NCBI GenBank assembly: GCA_030849945.1
Contig: JAVDKK010000002.1
Location: 620,001 to 684,000, forward strand
Source: Schauerella fraxinea
GTDB taxonomy: Bacteria; Pseudomonadota; Gammaproteobacteria; Burkholderiales; Burkholderiaceae_B
Direction: 5' to 3'
Length of the DNA: 64,000 nucleotides
Shown here: positions 45,015 through 52,626 of the stretch, piece by piece
Numbering within the stretch: position 1 is the stretch's first letter
How the letters are laid out: each line of letters opens with the position of its first letter
Notes under the pieces: model-generated
Told to the model about the DNA's origin: nothing
Databases searched by the model: none
The model's input: only the letters and a program-made list of their open reading frames with translations
Made by a program: the position numbers and the translations under genes

Positions 45015-46463
45015 CTAGCCGGCTGCGGCCGCCACCAGCGATGACGCAAGATAGCGCCCGCCGCGTGTACCTGTGAGCGCGCCGTCTTCCACCGTGAGCT
45101 TGCCGCCCAGCAGCACGTGCCGGATGCCGACTGGCGGCTCGGCCGGCGACTCGAAGGTGGCCGGGCTGGCCACCAGCGCCGCATCGAAGATCGCCAGATC
45201 GGCGATGGCGCCGGCGCGCACGGTGCCTCGATCCGTCAATCCGAATTTGAGCGCCGTCAAGCCACTCATCTTATGCACGGCGGTTTCCAGCGAGAACAGC
45301 CCCACATCGCGCGCGTAGTGGCCCAACACCCGCGGAAACGTACCCCACAAACGGGGATGCGGGCGCGCATCTTTCGACAGGCCGTCGGATCCCACCATCG
45401 TGTCGGGGAAGGCCAGAATGCGCTGCACATCGTCTTCCGACATGATGAAGTACACCGCCCCGCCCGGCTGCAACCGCACGGCCGCCTCGTGCGGCGTGCA
45501 GGCCCACTCGGCGGCGATATCGTGAAGGTCGCGGCCGCTGACCTCCGGGTGCGGCGCCGACCAGGTGATCATGATGCGATCGCACAGCGCAATGCGTTCG
45601 GGTCGCAGCATGGTGCTCGATGCCGCATACGGATAGCAGTCCAGGCACAGGTCCTGATGCTTGGCGGCTTGGCTAAGCAACGCAAGCGTTTCGGTCGAAC
45701 GCCCGTGATTGGCCTGGCCCACCAACTTGTGATGCGAGATGATGACGGGCGCCTTGAGCGCCGCACCGATGCGCAGCGATTCTTCGATGGCCGGCACGAT
45801 CTGGTCGCCCTCGTCGCGCATGTGCGTGGCATACACGCCACCGCGTTCACGCATGGGCGCGGCGACGGCGATGATTTCGGCTTCCGACGCGGCGGCGGCC
45901 GGTGGATAAAACGTACCGGTGGAAAGGCCGACGGCGCCCTCTTCCAACGCTTGCGCGAAATCGGCGCGCATCGCCGCGATTTCAACGGGGGTAGCAGCAC
46001 GATCCAACGCACCCATGTGCCGCACCCGCAACGTGGAATGGCCCACCATCGCCACCACGTTGACGGCTGGATCGGCGGCTTCGATAGCCGCGCGGTAGGC
46101 CGCAAACGTGGGATAACGGTAGGCATCGCCCAGCAGATTGAGCGGCGGCGGCACATCCGCTTGGGTGACCAAGGGCGCCAGGCTCAAGCCGCAGTTGCCG
46201 TTGACCACGGTCGTCACGCCCTGCAACGCCTTGAATGGCATTGCCGGCGTTTCCAGCACGGCGAAATCGTCATGCGCGTGGCTATCGATAAAGCCGGGCG
46301 CCACGATCAGGCCGGACACATCGAGCGTGCGCTGCGCCCGCGCCTCGCGTAAATCGCCGACTGCGGCGATACGACCGTCGCGTATGGCGACGTCAGCCTG
46401 CACGCGCGGTGCGCCACTGCCGTCGATCACAGTGCCGCCAAGAAGGAGAAGGTCGTATCGCAT
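45015..46463 (-). CDS. N-acyl-D-amino-acid deacylase (D-aminoacylase)
   Basis: 482 residues. The amidohydrolase fold shows GTVIDGSGAPRVQADVAIRD at the N-terminus, metal ligands in FIDSHAHDDFAV, and NGNCGLSLAPL, the signature of D-aminoacylases. Further motifs are THMRDEGDQ, ISHHKLVG and VGSDGLSKD. It splits N-acyl-D-amino acids into a carboxylate and the free D-amino acid using Zn. It is co-directional with a Bug receptor gene 37 bp upstream, and both lie opposite a LysR regulator. Confidence 0.9.
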   Translation of the reverse strand: MRYDLLLLGGTVIDGSGAPRVQADVAIRDGRIAAVGDLREARAQRTLDVSGLIVAPGFIDSHAHDDFAVLETPAMPFKALQGVTTVVNGNCGLSLAPLVTQADVPPPLNLLGDAYRYPTFAAYRAAIEAADPAVNVVAMVGHSTLRVRHMGALDRAATPVEIAAMRADFAQALEEGAVGLSTGTFYPPAAAASEAEIIAVAAPMRERGGVYATHMRDEGDQIVPAIEESLRIGAALKAPVIISHHKLVGQANHGRSTETLALLSQAAKHQDLCLDCYPYAASSTMLRPERIALCDRIMITWSAPHPEVSGRDLHDIAAEWACTPHEAAVRLQPGGAVYFIMSEDDVQRILAFPDTMVGSDGLSKDARPHPRLWGTFPRVLGHYARDVGLFSLETAVHKMSGLTALKFGLTDRGTVRAGAIADLAIFDAALVASPATFESPAEPPVGIRHVLLGGKLTVEDGALTGTRGGRYLASSLVAAAAG

Positions 46464-46500
46464 GAGCGCTCAGTGCCTGGTATTGAAGCGTGTTGGTCGA

Positions 46501-47475
46501 TTAATCAATCCGTGCGCCGCTTTCTTTCACGACGCCGGCCCACTTGCGGGTTTCGCGATCGATCAGCGCACGGAAATCCTGCTGCGAGCCGCCGATGGTG
46601 TCGAATGCCAATTCGCCGAGTTTCTTTTTTACGGCGTCGTCGGCCAGCATGGCGTTGAATTCCTGATTCAGCCGCTGCACGACCGGTTCGGGCGTGCCCG
46701 TGGGCAAGACAAAACCGCCCCAGGCTTGCATCTCATAGCCGGCCACGCCCGCCTCCTGCATGGTGGGCACGGTGGGCGACAATGGGCTGCGCGTAGAGGA
46801 CGTTACCGCGAGCGCCCGCACGCTGCCGGCGTTGACGCTGGGCAGAATCGACGGCAAGTTGTCGAACATCATTTGCACGCTGCCGCCGATCACATCCTGG
46901 ATCGCTTGCGGACTGCCCCGATACGGCACGTGCAGCACGTCGATTTTCTCGGTGGTTTTGAAGAGCTCACCGCCCAGATGGCTGGTCGTGCCGTTACCGG
47001 CCGATGCCATGGTCAGCTTGCCGGGATGGGCTTTCGCGTACGCGATGAGTTCGGCCACGTTCTTGACCGGCAGGTCGCGATTGACCACGAGCAGATTGGA
47101 GGTGGTGGTGGCGGCGACCACGGGGATCAGATCGCGCTCGACGTTGTAGGGCAGATCGGCGAACAGCGCACGGTTGATCGCCAGCGTGGCGATATTGCCG
47201 TAACCCAGCGTGTAGCCGTCAGGCTCGGACCGCGCCACCGCCTGGATGCCGATATTGCCGGCGGCGCCCGGGCGGTTTTCGACAACGACCGGTTGCCCCA
47301 GGCGCTTCCCAAGTTCGGACGCCAGATACCGGCACAGAATATCCGGCGATCCGCCGGCGGCCGAAGGCACGATCAGGCGTATCGGACGATCGGGCCAGGC
47401 TGCCTGAGCATGCGCGAATGGACTGGCAAGCAAGCCAGCTAAAACCAAGATGCGGACAAAATTTCGGCGTAGCAT
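46501..47475 (-). CDS. Bug-type periplasmic solute receptor
   Basis: 324 residues with a signal peptide (MLRRNFVRILVLAGLLASPF, cleavage near AHAQA). The mature protein has WPDRPIRLIVPSAAGGSPDI, VVVENRPGAAGNIG and LHVPYRGSPQAIQDV. It probably binds an acyl-amino acid or carboxylate for the D-aminoacylase encoded downstream. It is transcribed away from the LysR regulator at 47600. Confidence 0.9.
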   Translation of the reverse strand: MLRRNFVRILVLAGLLASPFAHAQAAWPDRPIRLIVPSAAGGSPDILCRYLASELGKRLGQPVVVENRPGAAGNIGIQAVARSEPDGYTLGYGNIATLAINRALFADLPYNVERDLIPVVAATTTSNLLVVNRDLPVKNVAELIAYAKAHPGKLTMASAGNGTTSHLGGELFKTTEKIDVLHVPYRGSPQAIQDVIGGSVQMMFDNLPSILPSVNAGSVRALAVTSSTRSPLSPTVPTMQEAGVAGYEMQAWGGFVLPTGTPEPVVQRLNQEFNAMLADDAVKKKLGELAFDTIGGSQQDFRALIDRETRKWAGVVKESGARID

Positions 47476-47599
47476 GACGTGTGTTTTCCCTTTGAATGTC
47501 GCGTTCTTGAGCCCGTGCCCCGACGCATCGATCGATTATGCGGCGCTGGGAGGCCAATCGCGCAGCGACTTTTTTCGAAGAAAAAAATTCCAATTCGTC

Positions 47600-48493
47600 A
47601 TGAAACGTCCTCACGGCAAGTTCATTCCATCGGTCAATCATCTCACCGCCTTCGACGCCGTCGCGCGCATGGGCAGCATCACGGCGGCCGCGCGCGCGTT
47701 GTCGCTCACGCAAAGCGCGGTCAGCAAGCAGATCGCCGATCTGCAGGCCTTCGTGGATGTGCCGTTGTTCGAGCGGCGCGACGGCAAGCTCGTGCTCACG
47801 CGCTGCGGCGAGCAGTATCTGAGCCGCGTGCAACCGGCCCTGGGTGAGCTGGAAAGCGCCACGCTCGAAGTCATGGCCGCACGCGGCGCGGGCGGTCACC
47901 TCAACCTATCCGTACCGGCCACCTTCGGCGCCATGTGGCTCTTGCCGCGGCTCAATCAATTTGCCGCAAGCGCGCCGCATATCGTCATCAATCTATCCAC
48001 CAAGATCGGCACCGTGGCGCTGCCGGCCCCCGATGTGGATGCCGCCATCATGTATGTGGATGGTCCGATTGCGGACGATCTGTGGTGCCAGCCGATCTTG
48101 CCGCTGACGGTGCTGCCGGTATGCAGTCCGGCGCTGGTCGCGCGGCGGGCGGCGCCCGCAACGCTGCTTGCCACGTTGCCGTTGTTGCATCAAGGCTCGA
48201 TGCCGGACGCCTGGGCCAGTTATTGCACGGCCCGGGGCCACGGCGCCCTCACTGCCCGTGCCGGCCCCCGCTACGCGCTCTTGAGCATGGGCCTGCAGGC
48301 CGCGCGCGCCGGCCTGGGCATCGCGCTGCTGCCCCCCTACGTGGTGGCCGACGCCGTCACGCGCGGCGAACTCGTCGTGCTTGACGACGCGGCGCACCCT
48401 CAGCCCGGCGCCTACGCCTTCGTGTGCGAGCGCCAGAGCCGCGATGCGCCCGCCATCAGTGCGTTCAGCGCCTGGCTTCAGACCCAGGCTTGA
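47600..48493 (+). CDS. LysR-family regulator (GcvA-like)
   Basis: 297 residues from ATG 47600 (MKRPHGKFIPSVNHLTAFDA); the frame open from 47450 is not used. The helix-turn-helix is GSITAAARALSLTQSAVSKQ. The effector domain shows VPATFGAMWLLPRLNQF, typical of the GcvA group. It is divergent from the Bug/D-aminoacylase operon and is its likely activator. A perfect 7-bp T/A-rich inverted repeat (TTTTTTC and GAAAAAA) lies 14-30 bp upstream of its start. Confidence 0.9.
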   Translation: MKRPHGKFIPSVNHLTAFDAVARMGSITAAARALSLTQSAVSKQIADLQAFVDVPLFERRDGKLVLTRCGEQYLSRVQPALGELESATLEVMAARGAGGHLNLSVPATFGAMWLLPRLNQFAASAPHIVINLSTKIGTVALPAPDVDAAIMYVDGPIADDLWCQPILPLTVLPVCSPALVARRAAPATLLATLPLLHQGSMPDAWASYCTARGHGALTARAGPRYALLSMGLQAARAGLGIALLPPYVVADAVTRGELVVLDDAAHPQPGAYAFVCERQSRDAPAISAFSAWLQTQA

Positions 48494-48500
48494 CGCATGA

Positions 48501-51500
48501 TCACCAGTTGATCCGCACGCCGATATTGCCGGCCACGTCGCGCCGGTACTTGCCGTCCACATCGGTGGTGTAGTCGGCTGCGGCATACACACTGACCGTC
48601 TTGTTGACTTGTGCGACCAGGCCCGCGCCCAACTGCATGGCGGTCGAGCCGTAGCGTGTGCCCACCGTATCGCGACGGTCATATACCGTCTTGTCGGTGC
48701 CGGCGAACTCACGCCACAGATTGGCGCGCAAATAGGGCTCGAGTCGCGCGGCACGCGTGTCGTAAGTGCCTTTGAGGCGCAGGCCCACGCGGCCGGTGTA
48801 CGTGTCGGAATCCTTGAAGTCGACGCGCGACACGCTATCGCGCAAGCTGTCGACCGACAGGAATTGCGCAATGAACTGCGCCTGCGGCTCAAGCACCACG
48901 CGGTCCGTGAGCTGCAAGGGATAGCCGCCTTCGAGCGACAAGGTGGTTGCGGTGCCGTCGGTTTTTTCGCGCATGCCGGCGGTCGACCGCAGACGGGCAT
49001 CGAGCCGCGTCACCATCACGACCGCATCGGTATAGCCGCCCGATGGGCCGACGTGTGTCCAATACGCACCGCCGCTATAGCCATCGAGTTTGAGCGAACC
49101 CACTTTGCTGTGCGGTGTGGCCAAGGCCAGCCCGCGCACGTCGCCGCTCGCATGCGAGTAGCCAAGGAAGGCACCCACACGATCCTGGTGGCCATTGGCA
49201 TGCCGCACGCTGTAGAGATCCTGGCCAACCTGCACGCCGCCCATGCTGCCATCGAATTCCGATCGGGCACCGCCCGAATAATGGCGTTCGGTGTGTTGGC
49301 CGAAGACGCGTGACCACGTTGCGGGCACCCCACCCTCGCCACCGAGGATGGACTGTTCGCCTTGGCGATCATGGAAGGTACCCAGCGAAAACAGGGCCAA
49401 CTGGCGCGCGGTGGCCGTGACCGCGCCGTATACCGGCACTTCTTCGCGATAGATCGGGACAGCATCGGCGACGGCGGCCGGCAATGGCGCCGACTGGCCA
49501 GGGGCCGGGGTGGGCGTGACGGCGGCCGGGGCGGGTGCGACCGGCGCCGTGGGATCGGGCGGCAGCGTGGGATTGGTCGGATCGTTGGGATCGCTGGGCA
49601 CGACCGGCGGCGTGGGCGCGGTGGGATCGGCAGGATCCAATGGCGGCACGGTGGGATCGACAGGCGGCGTGACCGGCGGCACAACCGGAGGCACGACGGG
49701 CGGCGTGACAGGCGGCGCGGTTGGGGGTGGCGCCGCGGCCGGTACGCTCGACCGCAGATACCAGCTGTTTTCCGATCCGGCTGTGACACCACCCTTGAAG
49801 AGAAAGTATTGATAGGCGCCGGCGCGCAGTTCCGTCGGCATCGCGAAGGCATTCCCGGTGCTGGTGGCACCGTTGATGGCCTGTACGACTTGAATGCCGT
49901 TGGCGGTGGTAAGTCCGCCCAAACCGCCCAGATTGTTGACGGCGACGGTGGTGTTGCCGCTGATCTGACCGCCGCTCACAATGAGGCGATCGGCGGGCGC
50001 GCCGTCGGCACCCAGAATCGAGTCGACTTTCAGCGTGCCGCCTGCGCCCACGTAATTGCCCACGATCGTCATGCGATTGGCGGCATTGCCGCCGGTGAGA
50101 TCGATGGTGCCGGCGTTATTGACGGTGGGCAGATTGGTGGCGACCGAGGACGACACCGAGCCGTTGATGCCGGCCACGGCCGTGAGCCGGCTCGTCGCGT
50201 CGATATTGAGCACGCTGGGCAAGCCCTCGACGTCGCCCAGAATCAGACGATTGTCCATCGTGAGCGCCGAGCCGCGTTGAAGATTGATCGTCTCGAAGCT
50301 GGTAAAGCGGTTCACGCCCGCCGCCTGGGTATTGTCGAACACGAGCGTATCGCTGCCCGCGGTCACGCCGCCGCTGATACCCACGGTCGTGCCCACTTGG
50401 GCGGCCGAAAGATTGCGCAGCGTCGCCAGATCGGCACCGGTGCCCATATCGATGAAGCCGCGCACGATGCCGCCATCGGACCAGGTAAACACATCGTCGC
50501 CGGTACTCATGCGCACTTCGCCCACCACCTCGCCGCCGGTGATCGTGACGATATCCGTGCCGCCGCTCACACTGATGTTGCCGCCGATGAAGCCATTGGA
50601 GACGGTAATGGTGTCGTTGCCGAAGCCCGCCACCAGGTTGCCGTTGATGCGACCGCCAGACATGTCGAAAATGTTGTTGTCGAGTTTCATGTCGACGCGA
50701 CCGATGGTGCCGCCGGTCATCGCGGCAACATCGCCATCTTCGAACGCGCCGACGATCGTGCCGCCCGACATGAAAAATGTGTCGCGGTTATCGCCCTGTT
50801 GCAACGCACCGATCTGACCGCCCGTCATCCGAAAGTCGTCGATGCCGTTGCCTTGCTGGACGACGCCATTGACAGTGCCGCCCGAAATGACAAATCGGTC
50901 GACGCCGTCGCCTTGATCGATATTGCCGTTGACCGTGCCGCTGCGCATCTCGAAGGTATCGGTGCCGGCGCCGGTAGCCACGGCCACACCGCCCGTGCCT
51001 GTCAGCGTGCCGCTATTGATAATGTTCACCGCGCCGCCCGAGAGCGACACGGCCGGGCCAGCCGTGCCGACGATCGTGCCGGTGCTGTTATTGGTGAGCG
51101 TATTTGCCCCGCCCGCGCCAGTGATGCCCGCCGAGCCTGAAATCGTGCCGTTGTTGAGGACCTGATTGCCGCCGCCCGCGAGCACAACGCCCGCAAAACC
51201 CGCACCGGTCGCGGCAAGGATGCCGTCATTGGTGAGGGTGCTGAGATTGCGCAGCAGCACGCCGTTGTTTGCAATGATGGCCTGCTGGGCCCCTGCGCCG
51301 ATCACCACCGATACATTATCGGCGCCCGCCTGCGCAGCGATGGCCTGAGGATCTGGATTGGGAAGCGTTGCCGTGCACGACACGCTTTGCCCGGCTGCCG
51401 GGTTGTAGGCATCGCCGCCGGGCGTGCCGCTCACACAAGCGGCTGCAGCGACATGACTGCCCAGCGCCGCGATCGCCGCACACAAAGGAAGGAGCGCATG

Positions 51501-51521
51501 ACGCCGGTTGAACGCTGGCAT
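48501..51521 (-). CDS. Classical (type Va) autotransporter
   Basis: 1006 residues. A signal peptide covers about residues 1-27 (LPLCAAIAALGSHVAAAA). The passenger is a parallel beta-helix made of Gly/Asn/Thr-rich repeats of about 20-25 residues; examples are GDGVDRFVISGGTVNGVV and GNGIDDFRMTGGQI. The stretch from about 600 to 690 is a hinge rich in PPV, PPT and PDP triplets. The C-terminal ~280 residues form the 12-stranded translocator, ending GNIGVRINW. The passenger may be an adhesin; no protease triad was recognised. The gene is convergent with the LysR gene (7 bp apart). Confidence 0.9.
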   Translation of the reverse strand: MPAFNRRHALLPLCAAIAALGSHVAAAACVSGTPGGDAYNPAAGQSVSCTATLPNPDPQAIAAQAGADNVSVVIGAGAQQAIIANNGVLLRNLSTLTNDGILAATGAGFAGVVLAGGGNQVLNNGTISGSAGITGAGGANTLTNNSTGTIVGTAGPAVSLSGGAVNIINSGTLTGTGGVAVATGAGTDTFEMRSGTVNGNIDQGDGVDRFVISGGTVNGVVQQGNGIDDFRMTGGQIGALQQGDNRDTFFMSGGTIVGAFEDGDVAAMTGGTIGRVDMKLDNNIFDMSGGRINGNLVAGFGNDTITVSNGFIGGNISVSGGTDIVTITGGEVVGEVRMSTGDDVFTWSDGGIVRGFIDMGTGADLATLRNLSAAQVGTTVGISGGVTAGSDTLVFDNTQAAGVNRFTSFETINLQRGSALTMDNRLILGDVEGLPSVLNIDATSRLTAVAGINGSVSSSVATNLPTVNNAGTIDLTGGNAANRMTIVGNYVGAGGTLKVDSILGADGAPADRLIVSGGQISGNTTVAVNNLGGLGGLTTANGIQVVQAINGATSTGNAFAMPTELRAGAYQYFLFKGGVTAGSENSWYLRSSVPAAAPPPTAPPVTPPVVPPVVPPVTPPVDPTVPPLDPADPTAPTPPVVPSDPNDPTNPTLPPDPTAPVAPAPAAVTPTPAPGQSAPLPAAVADAVPIYREEVPVYGAVTATARQLALFSLGTFHDRQGEQSILGGEGGVPATWSRVFGQHTERHYSGGARSEFDGSMGGVQVGQDLYSVRHANGHQDRVGAFLGYSHASGDVRGLALATPHSKVGSLKLDGYSGGAYWTHVGPSGGYTDAVVMVTRLDARLRSTAGMREKTDGTATTLSLEGGYPLQLTDRVVLEPQAQFIAQFLSVDSLRDSVSRVDFKDSDTYTGRVGLRLKGTYDTRAARLEPYLRANLWREFAGTDKTVYDRRDTVGTRYGSTAMQLGAGLVAQVNKTVSVYAAADYTTDVDGKYRRDVAGNIGVRINW

Positions 51522-51825
51522 ATGGAAACCCTATTGATAGCGTTCCGGACAGCGCACCGAGAACCCGGCCACCGACAATCACGCGAAGTGTGGAAGGAAA
51601 ACGAAAGGATTGAAAAAAAAATATCATTCCTCCCTGGCCTCCACAATTGCTAACGGTTGTCGATTAACAACGTCCTCCTAAGCGTGACCATTTAAGTCAT
51701 TACGTTCGTTACGGTCACGTAACATTTATTTTCGAATCGGGCTTCACGCGGGGCCCCAGGTTCTCAGGCGGCTAAGCCTTCGGACCGAGTCAGTCCTCGT
51801 CACCAGCCAAGCGCGCATTACCGGC
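51522..51825. other. Intergenic region upstream of the autotransporter
   Basis: 304 bp with no gene. A 6-bp perfect inverted repeat (GTTACG, four bases, CGTAAC) lies at 51708-51723, and an A/T-rich stretch with an A9 run lies near 51616-51626. No clear terminator for cobA was found. The region probably holds the autotransporter promoter. Confidence 0.5.
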
Positions 51826-52626
51826 TCAGGCGACCATCGATTGCAAGCCGAACGTCGCCATCTCCTGGGCACGGTGCGCCACCACCTCGCCGATGACGAT
51901 CACGGCCGGGCTCGCCAACGCCTCCCCGCAAACCAGCGCTGCCAGACTGGAAACGGTTGCAATGCCATGGCGCTGGTCGGCACACGACACGCGCTGCACG
52001 ACGGCAACCGGCAGATCCGGTGCAAAGCCGCTGGCGAGCAACGCGGCCTGCAGGCGTTCCGGTCGCGCCATCCCCATGTAGCAGACCACGGTCATGCCGC
52101 TGGCCGCGAGCGCGCGCCAATCGGGTTGCCCGCCATCCTGCTGGTGGGCCGTCACAAAGGTCACGCCGCGAGACACGCCACGATGCGTCAACGGCAATCC
52201 GAGCGCAGCGCCCGCGGCCAACCCCGCCGTTACACCGGCCACCGCTTCCGCGGCGACGCCGCGCGCGTGCAGCCATGCGAGCTCTTCCCCACCGCGCCCG
52301 AAAATGAACGGGTCGCCGCCTTTGACACGCGCGACGATGCAGCCGCGTTTGGCGTAACGCGCCATCAGCCGCAGGATGAAGTCCTGGGGTGTGGAACGAC
52401 ACCCGCCGCGCTTGCCGACCGACACGATACGGGTGCCCGGCGTGGCCAAGTCTCGCACCTCGGCACCGACCAGATCGTCCACCAGCCAAACGTCGGCCTG
52501 CTGCAACACGCGCAGCGCCTTGAGCGTCAACAACTCGGGATCGCCCGGGCCGGCACCCACGAGCCACACCTTGCCCGGGGCGCGCGAGGTCGCGGCGACA
52601 TGCGGATTGTGAGAATGTTGGGTCAT
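51826..52626 (-). CDS. cobA: Uroporphyrinogen-III C-methyltransferase (SUMT)
   Basis: 266 residues from ATG 52626; the longer frame to 52698 overlaps nasA. It has VWLVGAGPGDPELLTLKALR near residue 20, VKGGDPFIFGRGGEE and THRGVSRGVTFVTAH. It adds two methyl groups to uroporphyrinogen III to give precorrin-2, the start of siroheme for nitrite and sulfite reductases. It is the last gene of the nitrate operon and its ATG overlaps the nasA stop codon (ATGA). Confidence 0.95.
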   Translation of the reverse strand: MTQHSHNPHVAATSRAPGKVWLVGAGPGDPELLTLKALRVLQQADVWLVDDLVGAEVRDLATPGTRIVSVGKRGGCRSTPQDFILRLMARYAKRGCIVARVKGGDPFIFGRGGEELAWLHARGVAAEAVAGVTAGLAAGAALGLPLTHRGVSRGVTFVTAHQQDGGQPDWRALAASGMTVVCYMGMARPERLQAALLASGFAPDLPVAVVQRVSCADQRHGIATVSSLAALVCGEALASPAVIVIGEVVAHRAQEMATFGLQSMVA

